Origin: Diphasiastrum complanatum
Lineage: Eukaryota; Streptophyta; Lycopodiopsida; Lycopodiales; Lycopodiaceae
NCBI GenBank assembly: GCA_029204225.1
Contig: CM055097.1
Span: forward strand, 41,332,028-41,396,027
Length of the DNA stretch: 64,000 bases
Direction of reading: 5' to 3'
Position numbers and translations under genes: made by a program. The notes beneath the pieces are model-generated. The model was not told where the DNA came from, did no database searches, and worked only from the letters and a program-made list of their open reading frames with translations. Below are positions 13,001 to 22,889 of this stretch, piece by piece (within the stretch, counting starts at the first letter, position 1; the number at the start of each line of letters is the position of its first letter).

Positions 13001-14041
13001 TTCATCATTTGCTGTATAGATAGACTTTATAGGTCCATCATAAGATAAGAGAGAAGAGAAAAACTCACTTTTACTAGTCATGTGTGAACTATCACCCGAG
13101 TCAATCCACCAAGGATCTTCTCCTTTGAAGCTTGTTGAAGAAAATATGGACATCATGAGAGAGTCCTCATGTGAACTCTCCTCCTCCTCCTCTTTGCTCA
13201 TGTTGGCTTGGCTTTGATCTTGCTTCCTCTTGAAGCATTCCGAGGCATAATGCCCCATCTTGCTACAATAGTAGCACTTCACCTTTGATTTGTCCTTCTT
13301 GACTTTGGTGGTTGATGGACATGCCTTTGAGGGTCCTTCTTGATCCTCAAGCTTTGTAGACTTCTTGAATGTTGATCCTTTGCCTTTGGACTTGCCTTTG
13401 CCTTTGGTGAAGAGAGCTTGGTCATCTCCACCTTGGATGGAAAGCCTATCCATCCTCTCTTGCATTTGGCTCCTTCTTGATTCCTCGGCCATGAGTGTGC
13501 CTTGGAGTTCTTCAAGTATGGGTAGCTTACTCATAATTGCATATCCCTGAACCAAATTGTCAAATTCAAAGCTTAGTCCATTCAATATGAGTTGAACAAG
13601 CTCTTCATCCTTGATAGGGTCACCTATAAAGGCTAGCTCTTTGTTCAATTCCTTTACTCTTAGGACAAAAGTATGTGCACTCTCTCCTTTCTTTTGATAG
13701 CTTCTATAGATTTGATTCTTCAAAGCTAACATTCTAGTTTGGTTCTTGGATTCATAGACCTTTTGCAAAGTCTCCCAAGCATCTTGAGCTGAAGTGCAAT
13801 CTCCTACCTCTCTTAAGAGTTCATTTGCAACATTCATTTTTATGCAATGTAGTGCAACATTGCACCTCTTGATGTATTTGGCTTTTTCTTGAGGATGAAT
13901 AGGTTCACCCTCTTTACCATTTACAATTTCCATCAGATCTTGCATGATCATGATAGATTCCATTCTAACTTTCCATATGGAATAGTTAGTTTTGTTGAGC
14001 CTTTCATTAGTATCCAAAAGATATGCATTTATAGATGCCAT
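10073..14041 (-). CDS. Ty1/copia gag-pol polyprotein, 1322 aa, intact
   Basis: Single ORF with the normal copia order. Gag (about 1-230) opens MASINAYLLDTNERLNKTNY. CCHC zinc knuckle is CYYCSKMGHYASEC at 256-269. Protease has WWIDSGDSSHMT, with the catalytic Asp of DSG at 314. Integrase zinc finger uses H447, H452, C481, C484. The integrase triad is D511 (HSDV), D573 (SDNGGEF) and E609 (VAERRN), giving D-35-E spacing. Reverse transcriptase starts about 810, with DVSNAFLNG and active site YVDD at 1002-1005. RNase H has SDSDFAG, STEAEYKA and YNDNIS, and the C-terminal copia motif is VADLLTKPL. Length and motifs are those of a complete plant copia polyprotein. Protease DSGDS replaces the usual DSGAS, and HSDV lacks the usual following CG; activity is not proved. 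The ATG at 14041 gives the natural gag start. Confidence 0.97.
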   Translation of the reverse strand: MASINAYLLDTNERLNKTNYSIWKVRMESIMIMQDLMEIVNGKEGEPIHPQEKAKYIKRCNVALHCIKMNVANELLREVGDCTSAQDAWETLQKVYESKNQTRMLALKNQIYRSYQKKGESAHTFVLRVKELNKELAFIGDPIKDEELVQLILNGLSFEFDNLVQGYAIMSKLPILEELQGTLMAEESRRSQMQERMDRLSIQGGDDQALFTKGKGKSKGKGSTFKKSTKLEDQEGPSKACPSTTKVKKDKSKVKCYYCSKMGHYASECFKRKQDQSQANMSKEEEEESSHEDSLMMSIFSSTSFKGEDPWWIDSGDSSHMTSKSEFFSSLLSYDGPIKSIYTANDEACKIEGVGSIPLCLGSSKKINIEGVLYIPTITKNLLSVGQMVDNGFNVDFASNECFIKKKGKIVAKGTRLGKLYKLDAFVDTNVVMLAEKSKISTFTLWHKRLGHVNSGSMEAMIKEEYALGLPRSIGKEDKVCEACALSKAHKKVFPNSITKSSHPLELIHSDVHIASTKSNGGSSMFLTFIDDYSRYCWVFLLSFKSQVFDTFVKFKLFVEKHHNHSIKILRSDNGGEFISNEFKAFCEEEGIKKETSCPYTPQQNGVAERRNRTLCECSKALRLDACLPKSFWGESLVCANYLMNRVSCKAIEGKTPYEMLYGKKPNLNHLKIFGCICYVHVPLETRTKENPSSTRGIMLGYASSSKGYKVYLPSLNKFVVSRDVIFDEHHMHMLEEGSSAPTIKKKMAEEQDLGFEEELMEEQAPNPPITPRRSSRAKVEPSRLTYQGKGQQVEGVSSTSYTLSSFEEPSNVEDALNSKEWYKAMLDEYDALIENETWLLVERPQRNVIGCKWVFKLKLNANGSVNKHKARLVSKGYAQERGIDYEETFAPVAKMVTIRLIIALASHSGWILCQTDVSNAFLNGFLEEDIYMEQPQGFIKHGMENKVCHLQRSIYGLKQASRSWNSRLQCYLISLSFVQSEYDPTLYIKFDDVGIVLLLIYVDDIIISGNSVDGIEKIKIDLSLEFKMVDLGCLHFILGIEVLRGSDFIFISQVNYAQSLFKKFKMEVCKSVDTPMEQNVKVPNEDDERSFMDITLFRQLIGSLMWITITRPDLSFSVCRLSQSMQKPLNIHWKKAKRILRYISGTLDFGILYRGDVINLHAFSDSDFAGDKRDRKSTSAYSTFIGEGVVSWLSKKQETISLSSTEAEYKALTTTTKEVLWIKRLLVELKIMDSEEAPIIYNDNISAQHLASNPIFHARSKHIEICHHFVREMVQAKEIALEHVPSNECVADLLTKPLQKTPFMKFRSSLGVISKAMIEPS

Positions 14042-14839
14042 CTAGTCTCCTAGTCAAGGACTTGACACAAATGAAGGTTACTTCTATTGATTTGATTGAA
14101 GGTCTACCTTATCCCACTTCTTAGGGACCTGAAAAGATCAGTAATAGACTTCCTATAAAGATCTAAGAATGATCTCTAACAAAATCAAATCATAGAATAC
14201 TAGAAACAATGCACTTGCTTGATTGAAGTAGACAATACTAGTAGAATTGCCCCTCTTTCTATAAAGAACATTAAAGCTTCCAAATGATCTGATCAAGAGT
14301 GAATTTCAGCAACCTAATATACTTCCAAAATCACTTGTAAAAGATCTAAATGGAACTTAATGAGGATGCAACACAATCTATTATCCAATCACAAGCAAAA
14401 AATGATCAAAATTGATGAAAAATTGATCTAATTTGGTGCATAAGTCAAGCAATGGTTGGACTGAACCTAAATCACTTTAGGAGGTGCCTACTACACCTTA
14501 GAACAGCCTTGAAGAGTCCCCAAAACTCTGATCTTCCCTCTCCTTGAATGCTAGAAAGCCTCCTCTATGAAATCACCTCCAAAACTCGCTTAGAAATCAA
14601 TGCTTGGAGCAAGCAAAACATGCTATCTTGGTAATGTGAATTGAATTCAACTTTGCCTCTGGTTTTAGACACCTAAACACCTGCAAATGAAGTCACACAA
14701 CACCAATCTCCAATGTATTTGACTCACTTTGAGTTCTAGAATCAATACTAGATGCTAAGATCCAATCTACACAAGATTTAGATCAAAAATTGTGATCAAA
14801 TTGAATGAAAACCAAGGATTTAGCTCATTTCAGCCTTTA
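14042..14839 (-). other. 5' leader of element M
   Basis: About 800 bp between PBS and gag start. AT-rich, no conserved ORF seen. Expected to hold packaging and translation signals, but none can be pointed to from sequence. Confidence 0.6.
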
Positions 14840-14852
14840 GGCTCTGATACCA
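14840..14852 (-). promoter_or_regulatory. Primer-binding site of element M (initiator tRNA-Met)
   Basis: GGCTCTGATACCA on the plus strand, i.e. TGGTATCAGAGCC on the element strand, directly abutting the 5' LTR. It is complementary to the 3' end of plant initiator tRNA-Met, the usual primer of plant copia elements. Confidence 0.95.
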
Positions 14853-15534
14853 TGTAAAAATTACAACAAATAAGGATCCTAAAACACTTGAAATGATGAG
14901 GGAAACAATAGATTATGATTTCATAAGATTAGCACAAGTTGAACCATCAAAATCCATCAAAAATCTATGCTTGAACCTCACTAAATGGCCCAAATCCTTG
15001 AAGAAGGCTTCACACGTGTGAAAGTACGGCCTCCCACAGTCTGAGTACTGTACACCAGACCTACATTCAATCCTATAATCACTAGTAATCACAAGTACTC
15101 AAACAATTATGAACATAGAGAGCAATTGCACCATTATGAGAGAAAAATCATGAAATTGCTTGATTGATTTTGGTGAGATATCATCACCTATATATACATG
15201 ATCCATCACGGTTTTGGGTAGGTATGAGTAGCCCTAAACCTATCCCTAATGCTAATTTTGGTGGATCTTTCATCCCTACCAAGTTAGGGTTGGAATCTTG
15301 GAGATCCCTCAACAATGCAAAAATTACCAAAAATAGCTCCTATTTTTTCTCCCTTGTATCTAAGCATAATTTGGACTCATTCCAAAGGTTCTAACACTTA
15401 GGTCTACTTGAGAACATCCTTATGAATGGAATCCTATGCTATTTGGAACATGTGACAAGCCACATCATGACCATCTAACTATTTACAAGTCATATGACCA
15501 AAACTAGTCAAGCTAGAATTGTGAATTTTTAACA
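14853..15534 (-). repeat. 5' LTR of copia element M
   Basis: 682 bp, plus-strand ends TGTAAAAATTACAAC and GAATTTTTAACA. It is followed by CTCCTCCTAATACAGGG. The CTCCTCCT is an exact copy of the plus-strand PPT sequence next to the other LTR. The downstream TAATACAGGG belongs to the interrupted gypsy integrase. Confidence 0.95.
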
Positions 15535-15735
15535 CTCCTCCTAATACAGGGAAGGGCCACGATTCGGTTTGGGTCATTGTTGACAGACTTACGAAGTTTG
15601 CTCAATTTATCCCAACAAAAACTACTGTTAAAGCTTCAGAAGTAGCTCAACTGTTTGTTGAGAAGCTTTTTCGACTATACGGGCTGCCTTGCAATATTGT
15701 CAGTGACCGTGACCCAAAATTCACTGGGAATTTTT
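15535..15735 (+). pseudogene. Inverted gypsy K integrase core, part 2
   Basis: Continuation of the K integrase after the copia insertion: GKGHDSVWVIVDRLTKFAQF, TVKASEVAQLFVEKLFRLYG, then IVSDRDPKFTGNFW with the second catalytic Asp. It stops at about 15735 where the sequence turns into minus-strand gag. The missing continuation (DLFEKLK...) is found at 7900 on the opposite strand. Confidence 0.85.
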
Positions 15736-16260
15736 GGTTTTTTGACGCAATCACGTGCAAGGTGACCCTTGCCATTGCACTTGAAGCATAGGTTCTTCTT
15801 ACGAGCTTCAGCTTTATCATTGCCACCATGATGGTTTTTAAAGTTTTTCTTGGTTTTCTTAGGATTGTTGGAATTGGGATGTGTTTCATTAACAACTTCC
15901 TTATCCTTCCTCTTAAATTGAAACCTTTTTTCTGCTCATTAGGCTGTTGACCCCTAGGTGGCTTAGGTGTGTCATCAAAGTATTTTGCAGCCCTAATAGC
16001 ATCTTCTAGGGGTTTTGGATGGTTCCTACGAACATCCACTTGATAATCTTTTGGTAACCCATCAATAAACATTAATATTTGTACCTTAGGCGGAATGTCA
16101 CTATAAAGTGGATTCAGGTACTCATGAAAATATTGAATAAATGGTTCCAAACCTTTATTCGTTGATAAATGACTCAACTTTTGAAAGTGTTCATAGTCAT
16201 CTAAGAGTTAAGTGGCTTGAATTTGTTGGTATAAAAGTTCAAGAGCTTGTGTCACACTGG
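15736..16260 (-). pseudogene. Gag of Ty3/gypsy element K (partial)
   Basis: Minus-strand reading MSHLSTNKGLEPFIQYFHEY, IPPKVQILMFIDGLPKDYQV and PLEDAIRAAKYFDDTPKPP fits a Ty3/gypsy gag C-terminal half. After a frameshift near 15900 it reads a CCHC knuckle, LCFKCNGKGHLARDC. The reading then meets the inverted integrase at about 15735, so protease and the RT N-terminus are missing. The gag N-terminus is not readable beyond about 16260. Confidence 0.8.
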
Positions 16261-17240
16261 ATAGGTTTGATAGATCAAATGTTGGGTTTCATTGATTTGA
16301 TCCATTGGGGTTGCTTGTGTGTTCTCCTATTATGCAAATACAACAATAAGTGCTCAAATTAGAATGATAGAAATGCTTCAATTGTTACATCCAATGCGAA
16401 TAAAAAACATTTACTTCTATTCATTCAATCTTATTGTTTGTAAGCTCAATCCAAGCTTAAGAGGAAAACAACAACAAGCTACATTTGCCTTAATCAAAAG
16501 CAAAAATGAAAACCAAATCTTTATGTAAACTTCAAGTAACTAATCCAAGCTAATGTTTACATAAAGTTCCCATTCCCATTCCAATTCCATTTGTCATCTC
16601 AAAAGTAGCCAAAGTTTTCACATTTCTCACTATTCTAGATTTCCAAAACCAAGAAACTAGTGTCTAGAAATGGATAACTAATGAAGCTTTATGAAAACTT
16701 CAATTTTCAGATCTGATTTTCAGATTTGCAGGTCTGAAAATCAGAACCTCAAAATGACAAAAATTAGAATTTCAAAACTTGTTTTAGGCACAAAGTTACA
16801 CTACCATTCCCTTCCTACATTGCCATCTTCATGAAACTAGGAGATAGAAAGGTGTAACTAATGAAGTTTGAACGGAAACTTCACTTTTCAGATTTGATTT
16901 TCAGATTTACAGATTTGAAAAATAGAACTTCAAAATGAAAATCAAAACTTCAAACACTTCATTTATGCAAAAAAAACACTAGTTTTGATCAAACACAAAG
17001 CTAGAATCAACCTTTTTGCCAAAAAAAAGTTTGTGTATGTAGAGGAAGACTTCCTCTACCCATCCCACAAATCTTTTTTCAGAACTTTTAAAAACCCAAA
17101 GCTCACTTTAAAACTTCTCTAACATGATAAAAAATCAGCCCCTAAACAATTCTATAAGCCTATAATCTTCCCCAAAAAAATTTAGTTGATGATCTTAATA
17201 GAACTTGAAGAAGGTTAGAAAGGTTAGCATCCTTTGTCTA
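16261..17240 (-). other. Leader region of element K with tandem repeat
   Basis: AT-rich, no ORF of note. Two about 180-bp diverged units start with AACTAATGAAG at 16676 and 16856. Both continue with TTTTCAGAT and TGATTTTCAGATTT blocks. The repeat lies between PBS and gag. Confidence 0.6.
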
Positions 17241-17252
17241 GCTCTGATACCA
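17241..17252 (-). promoter_or_regulatory. Primer-binding site of element K
   Basis: GCTCTGATACCA on the plus strand (TGGTATCAGAGC on the element strand), complementary to initiator tRNA-Met, directly at the inner edge of the right-hand K LTR. Confidence 0.85.
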
Positions 17253-18333
17253 CTTTTACAAGTAGAGGTGAGGAAGTCCTCCAAATCCAAGGTAGAGCCT
17301 CCAAATGTCCTCCAAGCAACCTACAAGCTTCAAGATGCTCCCCAACTCCAAGCTAGGATGCCTCCACCTGCAAGTAAGGATCTGCAAGCCTCCAAGGATC
17401 TCTCCTCCACCTGTGTCCCTACTCTTTAGACACAAAGATAGATAACAAGCTGGCCTCAAGTATTCACCACCCGACCATAGCTATATCCAAGCTCCAAGCA
17501 AGACCTATCTAGCACCCCCTTGCTAACCATAAACAAATCACAAGCATACCACGACACTCCATAGCATACTCAAGATCCAAACCCTACTTATGTTCCATAC
17601 CATAAGCAAGATCCAAACCTCAAGCATACTACCACAAGAAAGCACTCTACACACTAGTAGCAACACTAGAGCATAAGCAAAGCAAACAAAAGAGATCTCT
17701 CCTCTCCCAATGGGCGCCCTACTACCCTCATATAGATGGCCCATGTACCCCTCCAATGCACTATGGAGTTCCATGCTCATCCAATGAGAGAGAGAGAAGC
17801 CTAGGGGAGTTAAAGAATCTCCAAGAGCCTCCATAGGCTTATGGAAGGTCAAGAGACTCCTTCCATAACCTATGACTCTTTGAATGCCTTTCTTGTGGGA
17901 GTTGGGAAGTCAATGGACACTTTAGAAGGGCGCCCTCCTACTAGGTCCCATTGCCCAAGTTGTGCAAGTATACTTTGGTCCTAGACCAATAAAGTGATAT
18001 GGTTCAAGGTTGAGGCCCAAGGTTTAGAAAAATAGTCATCCAATGACTTTCTAACACCTCTCTAGGTTCCATACCTCCATCCAAGGCATAGACACCTACC
18101 TGCCCTTTACCAAGGACACTAGTACCTTAATCTAAGACACATACCCTTAATACTAAAGGTATCTCTTATCCAAGAGTCACGTGACTCCATGCCTCCAACT
18201 AAGGTATAGTCACTTGCATGTCCTTATCCAAGGACACATACCTTTAATCCTAAGGGTACCTTGCCATTTAGCCCCCAACACTAAATGAACTATTAGGGGT
18301 CTGAAGTATTGCTAGTTACATAGGTATGTAACA
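17253..18333 (-). repeat. 5' LTR of Ty3/gypsy element K
   Basis: About 1.08 kb, matching 6021-7047 from CTTTTACAAGTAGAGGTG to TAGGTATGTAACA. It is longer than the 3' copy because of an extra stretch near 18140-18190 containing CAAGAGTCACGTGACTCCAT. The pair brackets about 10.2 kb of internal DNA including the later copia insertion. Confidence 0.85.
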
Positions 18334-20095
18334 TCAACCATGGCCCACACCTGTAACAAGATGCCCTCACGTCCAAGGATATCCAACTGTCCAATAAGTT
18401 TTGAAAGCTGATCCCCATCCACGAAATGACACCAAAATTGTGTTATTTGGACATATAGGCCAAAATTGGCTATTTTAGGCTACTGGTGTCCTAAGAATGG
18501 GTTCTAAGTTCTAGAGAGAGGAGAGAGAGTAATCTCTCTCTTAAGAGGTTGGAAAAACTTATTTTCAAGCTTTTGTGTATGATCTTAAGAGGTTTTCAAA
18601 AGTGGTAGGATGTTGTTGTAGGGTTGGTATGCTGTTGTTTTCTAGCATTAGTACCTTTTATTAGCTTCTTTTGTCTCTTGAATGCTTTGTCAAGTTCATG
18701 TGTATTAAAGGTAGCATTAGGATGCTTTGCCATTTCTAGCTTTTGTAGCTTGTTGTCCAAAGATCTTAGCCATGTGTTTTGGGAGTTTGGATCCATTCAA
18801 GTTCCACTATTTTCACATGGTATCAAATCTAGTTGGTTGTTATTTTTAGTAAGGTTTTCATTTATGGTGATATTGGATGTTTGATCAAGTTCTAGCATGA
18901 TTATCCATTGCAGTGTTGATCAAATCTTACTAACCTTGGATCAAAAGCCTATTTCAGGTCTATTGAAGATCAGAGGATGAGAAGAAGCTATTTTGGATTA
19001 GATCATAACACCTAATCATTTGTTGATTGTGAGGCTTGTGCATATTCAATACTAACAATGTTTTGTTCAATCTATTGTTGACCATCTCCACTTCTGTGGA
19101 TGAACACTCTCCTTGAGTGGATGAACCTTCTCCTTAAGTGGATGACAAATACTCTTTGAGTGATTTTGTAATTCTCCAAAAGGCTGAGCAAAACTCCCGC
19201 TTGGATGAAAGATCCCCTTTTGGGTGAATAGATTGTCAACAATCTTTTGCATAAATTTTGGTGTACTTTGTTGAGCATATAAGTAACTCTCCTTATGTAA
19301 TTTGATTGGAGCATTTGCTGGAAGGTTTTAACCATTATGCAAATGTGTTTTCGGGTTCTTAACCGGCTGAGGAACATTTTCATGTGAAGTGATCTTAGAT
19401 CTACATCTAAACACCAAGATTTGATAAGCTAGTGAAGCTAGTCTTGTGATTCACTAAGTGTGCTCTTTCATTCACCTCTAAAACTTGTCTTTATCATTTG
19501 CTAGAGTTTATAAACTTTTAGAAGTGTGGTTTACATGTGGATTTACAGTCTGAATCAATATCTTAGTGTGTTGATCATATGTTGATCAAGTTTGTTCAAT
19601 TCTAGGTATTCTTGGTAGCCTAGTCTTGTGTATTGTCTAAGAATGCAAGTAACTATTTACATCATAACTTGATTTGGTCACTTGCTGGAAAGTTTGAGAG
19701 CTTAAACAAGAGTGTGTTCAGGCGGGTTGGATAAACTTATTGTATTGTTGAGAGAGATCAATAGATCATTGTCACAGTTTTTTCCTCCATTAAGAGCATT
19801 GCTTTGTGTATTGTCTTCAAGCTTTTGTGTATGATCTTAAGAGGTTTTCAAAAGTGGTAGGATGTTGTTGTAGGGCTGGTATGCTGTTGTTTTTTACTGT
19901 CATAAGTACCTTCTACTAGCTTCTTTTGTTTCTTGAATGCTTTGTCAAGTTCATGTGTATCAAAGGTAACATTAGGATGCTTTGCCATTTCTAGCTTTTG
20001 CAGCATTAGGATGCTTTGCCATTTCTAGCTTTTGTAGCTTGTTGTGCAAAGATCTTAGCCAAGTATTTTGGGAGTTTGGATCCATTCAAGATCTA
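18334..20095. mobile_element. Small element or relic with two about 250-bp direct repeats
   Basis: The block from TTCAAGCTTTTGTGTATGAT at 18561 to GGATCCATTCAAG at about 18808 recurs at 19822-20095. The first copy is followed by CACATGGTATCAAATC, which looks like an LTR end plus a PBS. So this may be a short non-autonomous LTR element with about 1 kb of internal DNA. The second copy has an extra internal 36-bp duplication (GCATTAGGATGCTTTGCC twice near 19975-20025). The internal part has short repeats of CTCCTTGAGTGGATGAAC type near 19085-19150. No protein motif seen. Confidence 0.5.
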
Positions 20096-20927
20096 CTTTT
20101 TCCACACTTTGGGTCCAAATTCACATTTCAATGTGAAAATTTTTATAGAGAATGAAGTGCCCTTTGTACTTCTCCGCCCTTCGGGCCCACTTCACCTCAT
20201 CCAATGGGTAATTTCAATCAAATGGCTCATAATCGATTCTCCAACCCATGACCTAAGTCTTCCATTGCTTTAAATCATGATCCCACGGCCCTATCTGCCC
20301 ATGCGCGTCCATCATTGCTCCTCCGACCGCTGGAGCCTTACGGCCACTACCACACCTCTTGATTCGGTGCGAGATTTTTGGGCTTTTATTAATCTCTTTC
20401 TGAGATTTCTTCTTGCAACTACCTACGTCACAGAGCCCGCCCTACCTCAAGGCATCTGATGCAATTTACAGCTCTAAAATCGGTGCGATATTGACTCCAA
20501 ACAGCCTGATTTCTCAGAAATCCATCAACACCCCACAAAGTTGGAAATTTTTCAAATTTCCTCCGTTTTTAGCCAAATTTGTTCATGGAAATTGCCATGG
20601 CTCTCTATCACTACTCTTTGCATACCCATGCAAGCTCTGTTGCGCCAAACGGCTGTCCACATAGTAAATTAGAAGCCACCATCGATAGTTTCCCCGAAAC
20701 CACTGAAACTGCAAGATTTTCTTTGAATGCTCCCTAGAATCCACCTACGACGATCGTTCTGATCTTCTCCGAAGCTTCACTCGAAGGAACTTTGCTGTCT
20801 CTTGCATCCGGACTACCGATACCCCATATGGAGTCCTCTTTCTTGAGATGCTCTGAGTGCTATTTTTCTTGGTGAAAGACGCTATCCCATAGCTCCACCG
20901 GATCGTGCATACATGCAACACCTTGCC
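20096..20927 (-). other. 5' leader of element L
   Basis: Minus-strand stretch between the L PBS and the small repeat element. Near 20110-20240 it resembles the leaders of elements B (42600-42730) and E (49800-49930): an ATTGGATGAG block, a GCACTTCATT block and AAAAATTTTCA in the same order. The region is more GC-rich than its surroundings. No gag is readable; the leader ends in the direct-repeat element. Confidence 0.5.
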
Positions 20928-20939
20928 GCTTTGATACCA
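20928..20939 (-). promoter_or_regulatory. Primer-binding site of element L
   Basis: GCTTTGATACCA on the plus strand (TGGTATCAAAGC on the element strand), one mismatch from the initiator tRNA-Met site, immediately inside the right L LTR. The same variant is used by element C. Confidence 0.8.
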
Positions 20940-20942
20940 AGT

Positions 20943-21390
20943 TGAAATTTCGTTAATCTAGTGTAGTGTAGATCACATCACACAATCACCATAGCCACTC
21001 CTCACAAGCTCTCATAGATGGCACAAAAAAAGTTATGTATATTACAAAGAACACTATACATATAGGAAATCCCTAATTGCATGAAAGGACAGGTATCTTA
21101 AAATTGGCCTACCACGTGTCAACATGGCCAAATTCAACCGAAAAACTCAAGACATGTCCCTGAGTATAGTAAGTACTGTATATAACTCTGTACAGGCTAC
21201 TTTTTCCTATGTGTGGCTACTCAGCTAACCCAAGTAGCCGGCTATGGGATCAGTGTCTGATCAATATATCCTAATGGGTCACGTCCCGATCACAACCATA
21301 TATAGTAAACCACATACACTGTACACTAATTACATCATCACATCTAGAGCTTATATTAATGAATCAAATTAGAACTGATTTGTAGCTCCC
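20943..21390 (-). repeat. 5' LTR of copia-type element L
   Basis: Partner of 4962-5384; starts TGAAATTTCG on the plus strand next to the PBS. It shares CTCATAGATGGCACAA, ATTGGCCTACCAC and CAAGTAGCCGGCTA with the left copy. Substitutions and small indels are frequent, so it is an old pair. The outer end is near 21384-21392 and lacks an obvious target-site duplication. Confidence 0.7.
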
Positions 21391-22600
21391 GCATAAACAG
21401 GGCCAATACACTACTCTCCTAGACCCAGACCACTAGATTTAGATGCATCGGTTTTTGGTAGTGAAAGTATTACACCCCCTAGCTCCAATGGCATTAATCA
21501 AGAGGAGCCATATGGTATATAGAACCTATAGAATATTTCTACAAACTGTGCAACAATGCATGTAAAACTGTAGTGATATGAATGGAAGTAGATTAACATG
21601 GGATTTATGAGAGTAGAAGAGATAAATCCAACATATACAAGGTCGATAGTGTCAATGGATCGATAGTTCAATGTGGACAATGGGTACTCAAATTTGAATA
21701 TTCGTTGTCGAGTTGAGTTTTGCTCTAGTTCAAATAACCATGTATATATGCAGATGTTAGCAACTGTGCTAACACAGAGAAAATAAAAAATAAAAAAATA
21801 AAACTTCGTGGCATGTGTTTTGTAAGACCACATATGAGTATCTGTCAATAAACTTCAACCATGGCATGTGTTTTGTAAGTCCATGAGTAGAATCTTAAAA
21901 TAATAAAAAAATAGCTTAAACTTAGATTTAGAACTTAGACTTAGGAAACTTAAGATTAGAAATATTTTATCTTAAGTTTTCCTAAGTTAAGAACTTTGAA
22001 GTTCTAAATCCTAAGTTAGAAGTTCTAGAAAGGCTAAAAACAGATTAGTCCCATAAGTTAGTAGACACTTATGGAAGACCCTCCTTGCCATAAAAGGAGA
22101 GATGTTTGCATTGTAAACAACACTTTGTGATTAAGGCAAAATTACTATTGTGATAGGTGCATAGCTTGAGGGAAGGCGCTTGGGCCTCCTCTTGCGTCCT
22201 TTCATTGGCCTTTAATTGTGGCATGGTTTTAAGTGTTTATTGCTTAGTTTAGCCGCAATTCTTATTATCTCCCTTTGGGTGTTACGTAGGATTTAGTAAT
22301 CTTGCTAGTTGGGTTTGCCTTAGCAAGGAATTTTATTGTTGTCATTAATTAGCTTATTTGTGTTACGGGCACTAGTTGGAAAAGCCTTAGTGTTCTCATT
22401 ACTGTTGATTCTTTCTATATTATGTTAAAGCTTGTTGTTAGGATAGACAATTGGTGTGGTTCTGTCACTGGACGGAGCGGGTGGGAGCTTATTGGTTCGT
22501 CTTGTTGCAGCTTCGCTAGCCTGCCGGTGTTGGGCTTGAGTCATGACTCTGATTGAGATTGTCTCTACTTGGATAGAGTTAATAGGAGCTACAGGACTAG
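21391..22600. other. No gene; imperfect hairpin and unassigned DNA
   Basis: Apart from the inverted repeat at 21921-22015, no element end or protein motif was recognised. About 22130-22560 might be an LTR, but no partner was seen. Confidence 0.4.
21921..22015. repeat. About 95-bp inverted repeat (hairpin)
   Basis: CTTAGATTTAGAAC and CTTAGGAAACTTAAGAT on the left pair with ATCTTAAGTTTTCCTAAG and GTTCTAAATCCTAAG on the right. Each arm differs by single-base insertions. It could be a small MITE or foldback relic. Confidence 0.7.
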
Positions 22601-22601
22601 G

Positions 22602-22868
22602 TCACTTTGGATAGTCTTTGATATGGTACTCTATGTCAAAATTTTCACAAAGAGGTAGATATTGTAATTTATCAGGACAATGAATGGTAGGATGTCGTCT
22701 CGCACACACAAAACAACCATGTAAAACTGGCATCAGTTGCGCAACATATGCTATAGGTTGTGTATGATACTGAGGTTGATTTAGGACCTGGAGAGACGAC
22801 ACGTGCTGTTTGTTGGTAGATGGAGACAGGCAAACAAGCAAACATACAACACGGAAGCAAGAAAACAA
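22602..22868 (-). pseudogene. Zinc-knuckle-like gag fragment
   Basis: Minus-strand ORF of 88 aa whose end reads CFVCARRHPTIHCPDK and LPLCENFDIEYHIKDYPK. This resembles the paired CCHC region at the end of some plant retroelement gag proteins, with the last Cys replaced. No neighbouring pol was recognised. Assignment is by motif only. Confidence 0.4.
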
Positions 22869-22889
22869 AAAAAAAAAGAAAAGAAACTA

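Larger units (their letters stand above)
9377..15534 (-). mobile_element. Intact Ty1/copia element M, 6158 bp
   Basis: Two 682-bp LTRs (9377-10058 and 14853-15534) flank an internal region with PBS, leader, one uninterrupted 1322-codon gag-pol ORF and a PPT. LTRs begin TG and end CA. I count about six differences between them, so about 99% identity and a recent insertion. The element interrupts the integrase of gypsy element K: the SISMDFVVGL reading at 9376 resumes as GKGHDSVWVIVDRLTKFA after 15534. No target-site duplication is visible. Confidence 0.95.

Noticed and set aside
10611-13550. Plus-strand and shifted ORFs opposite the copia polyprotein
   Set aside because: Shadow frames of the intact 1322-codon gag-pol gene.
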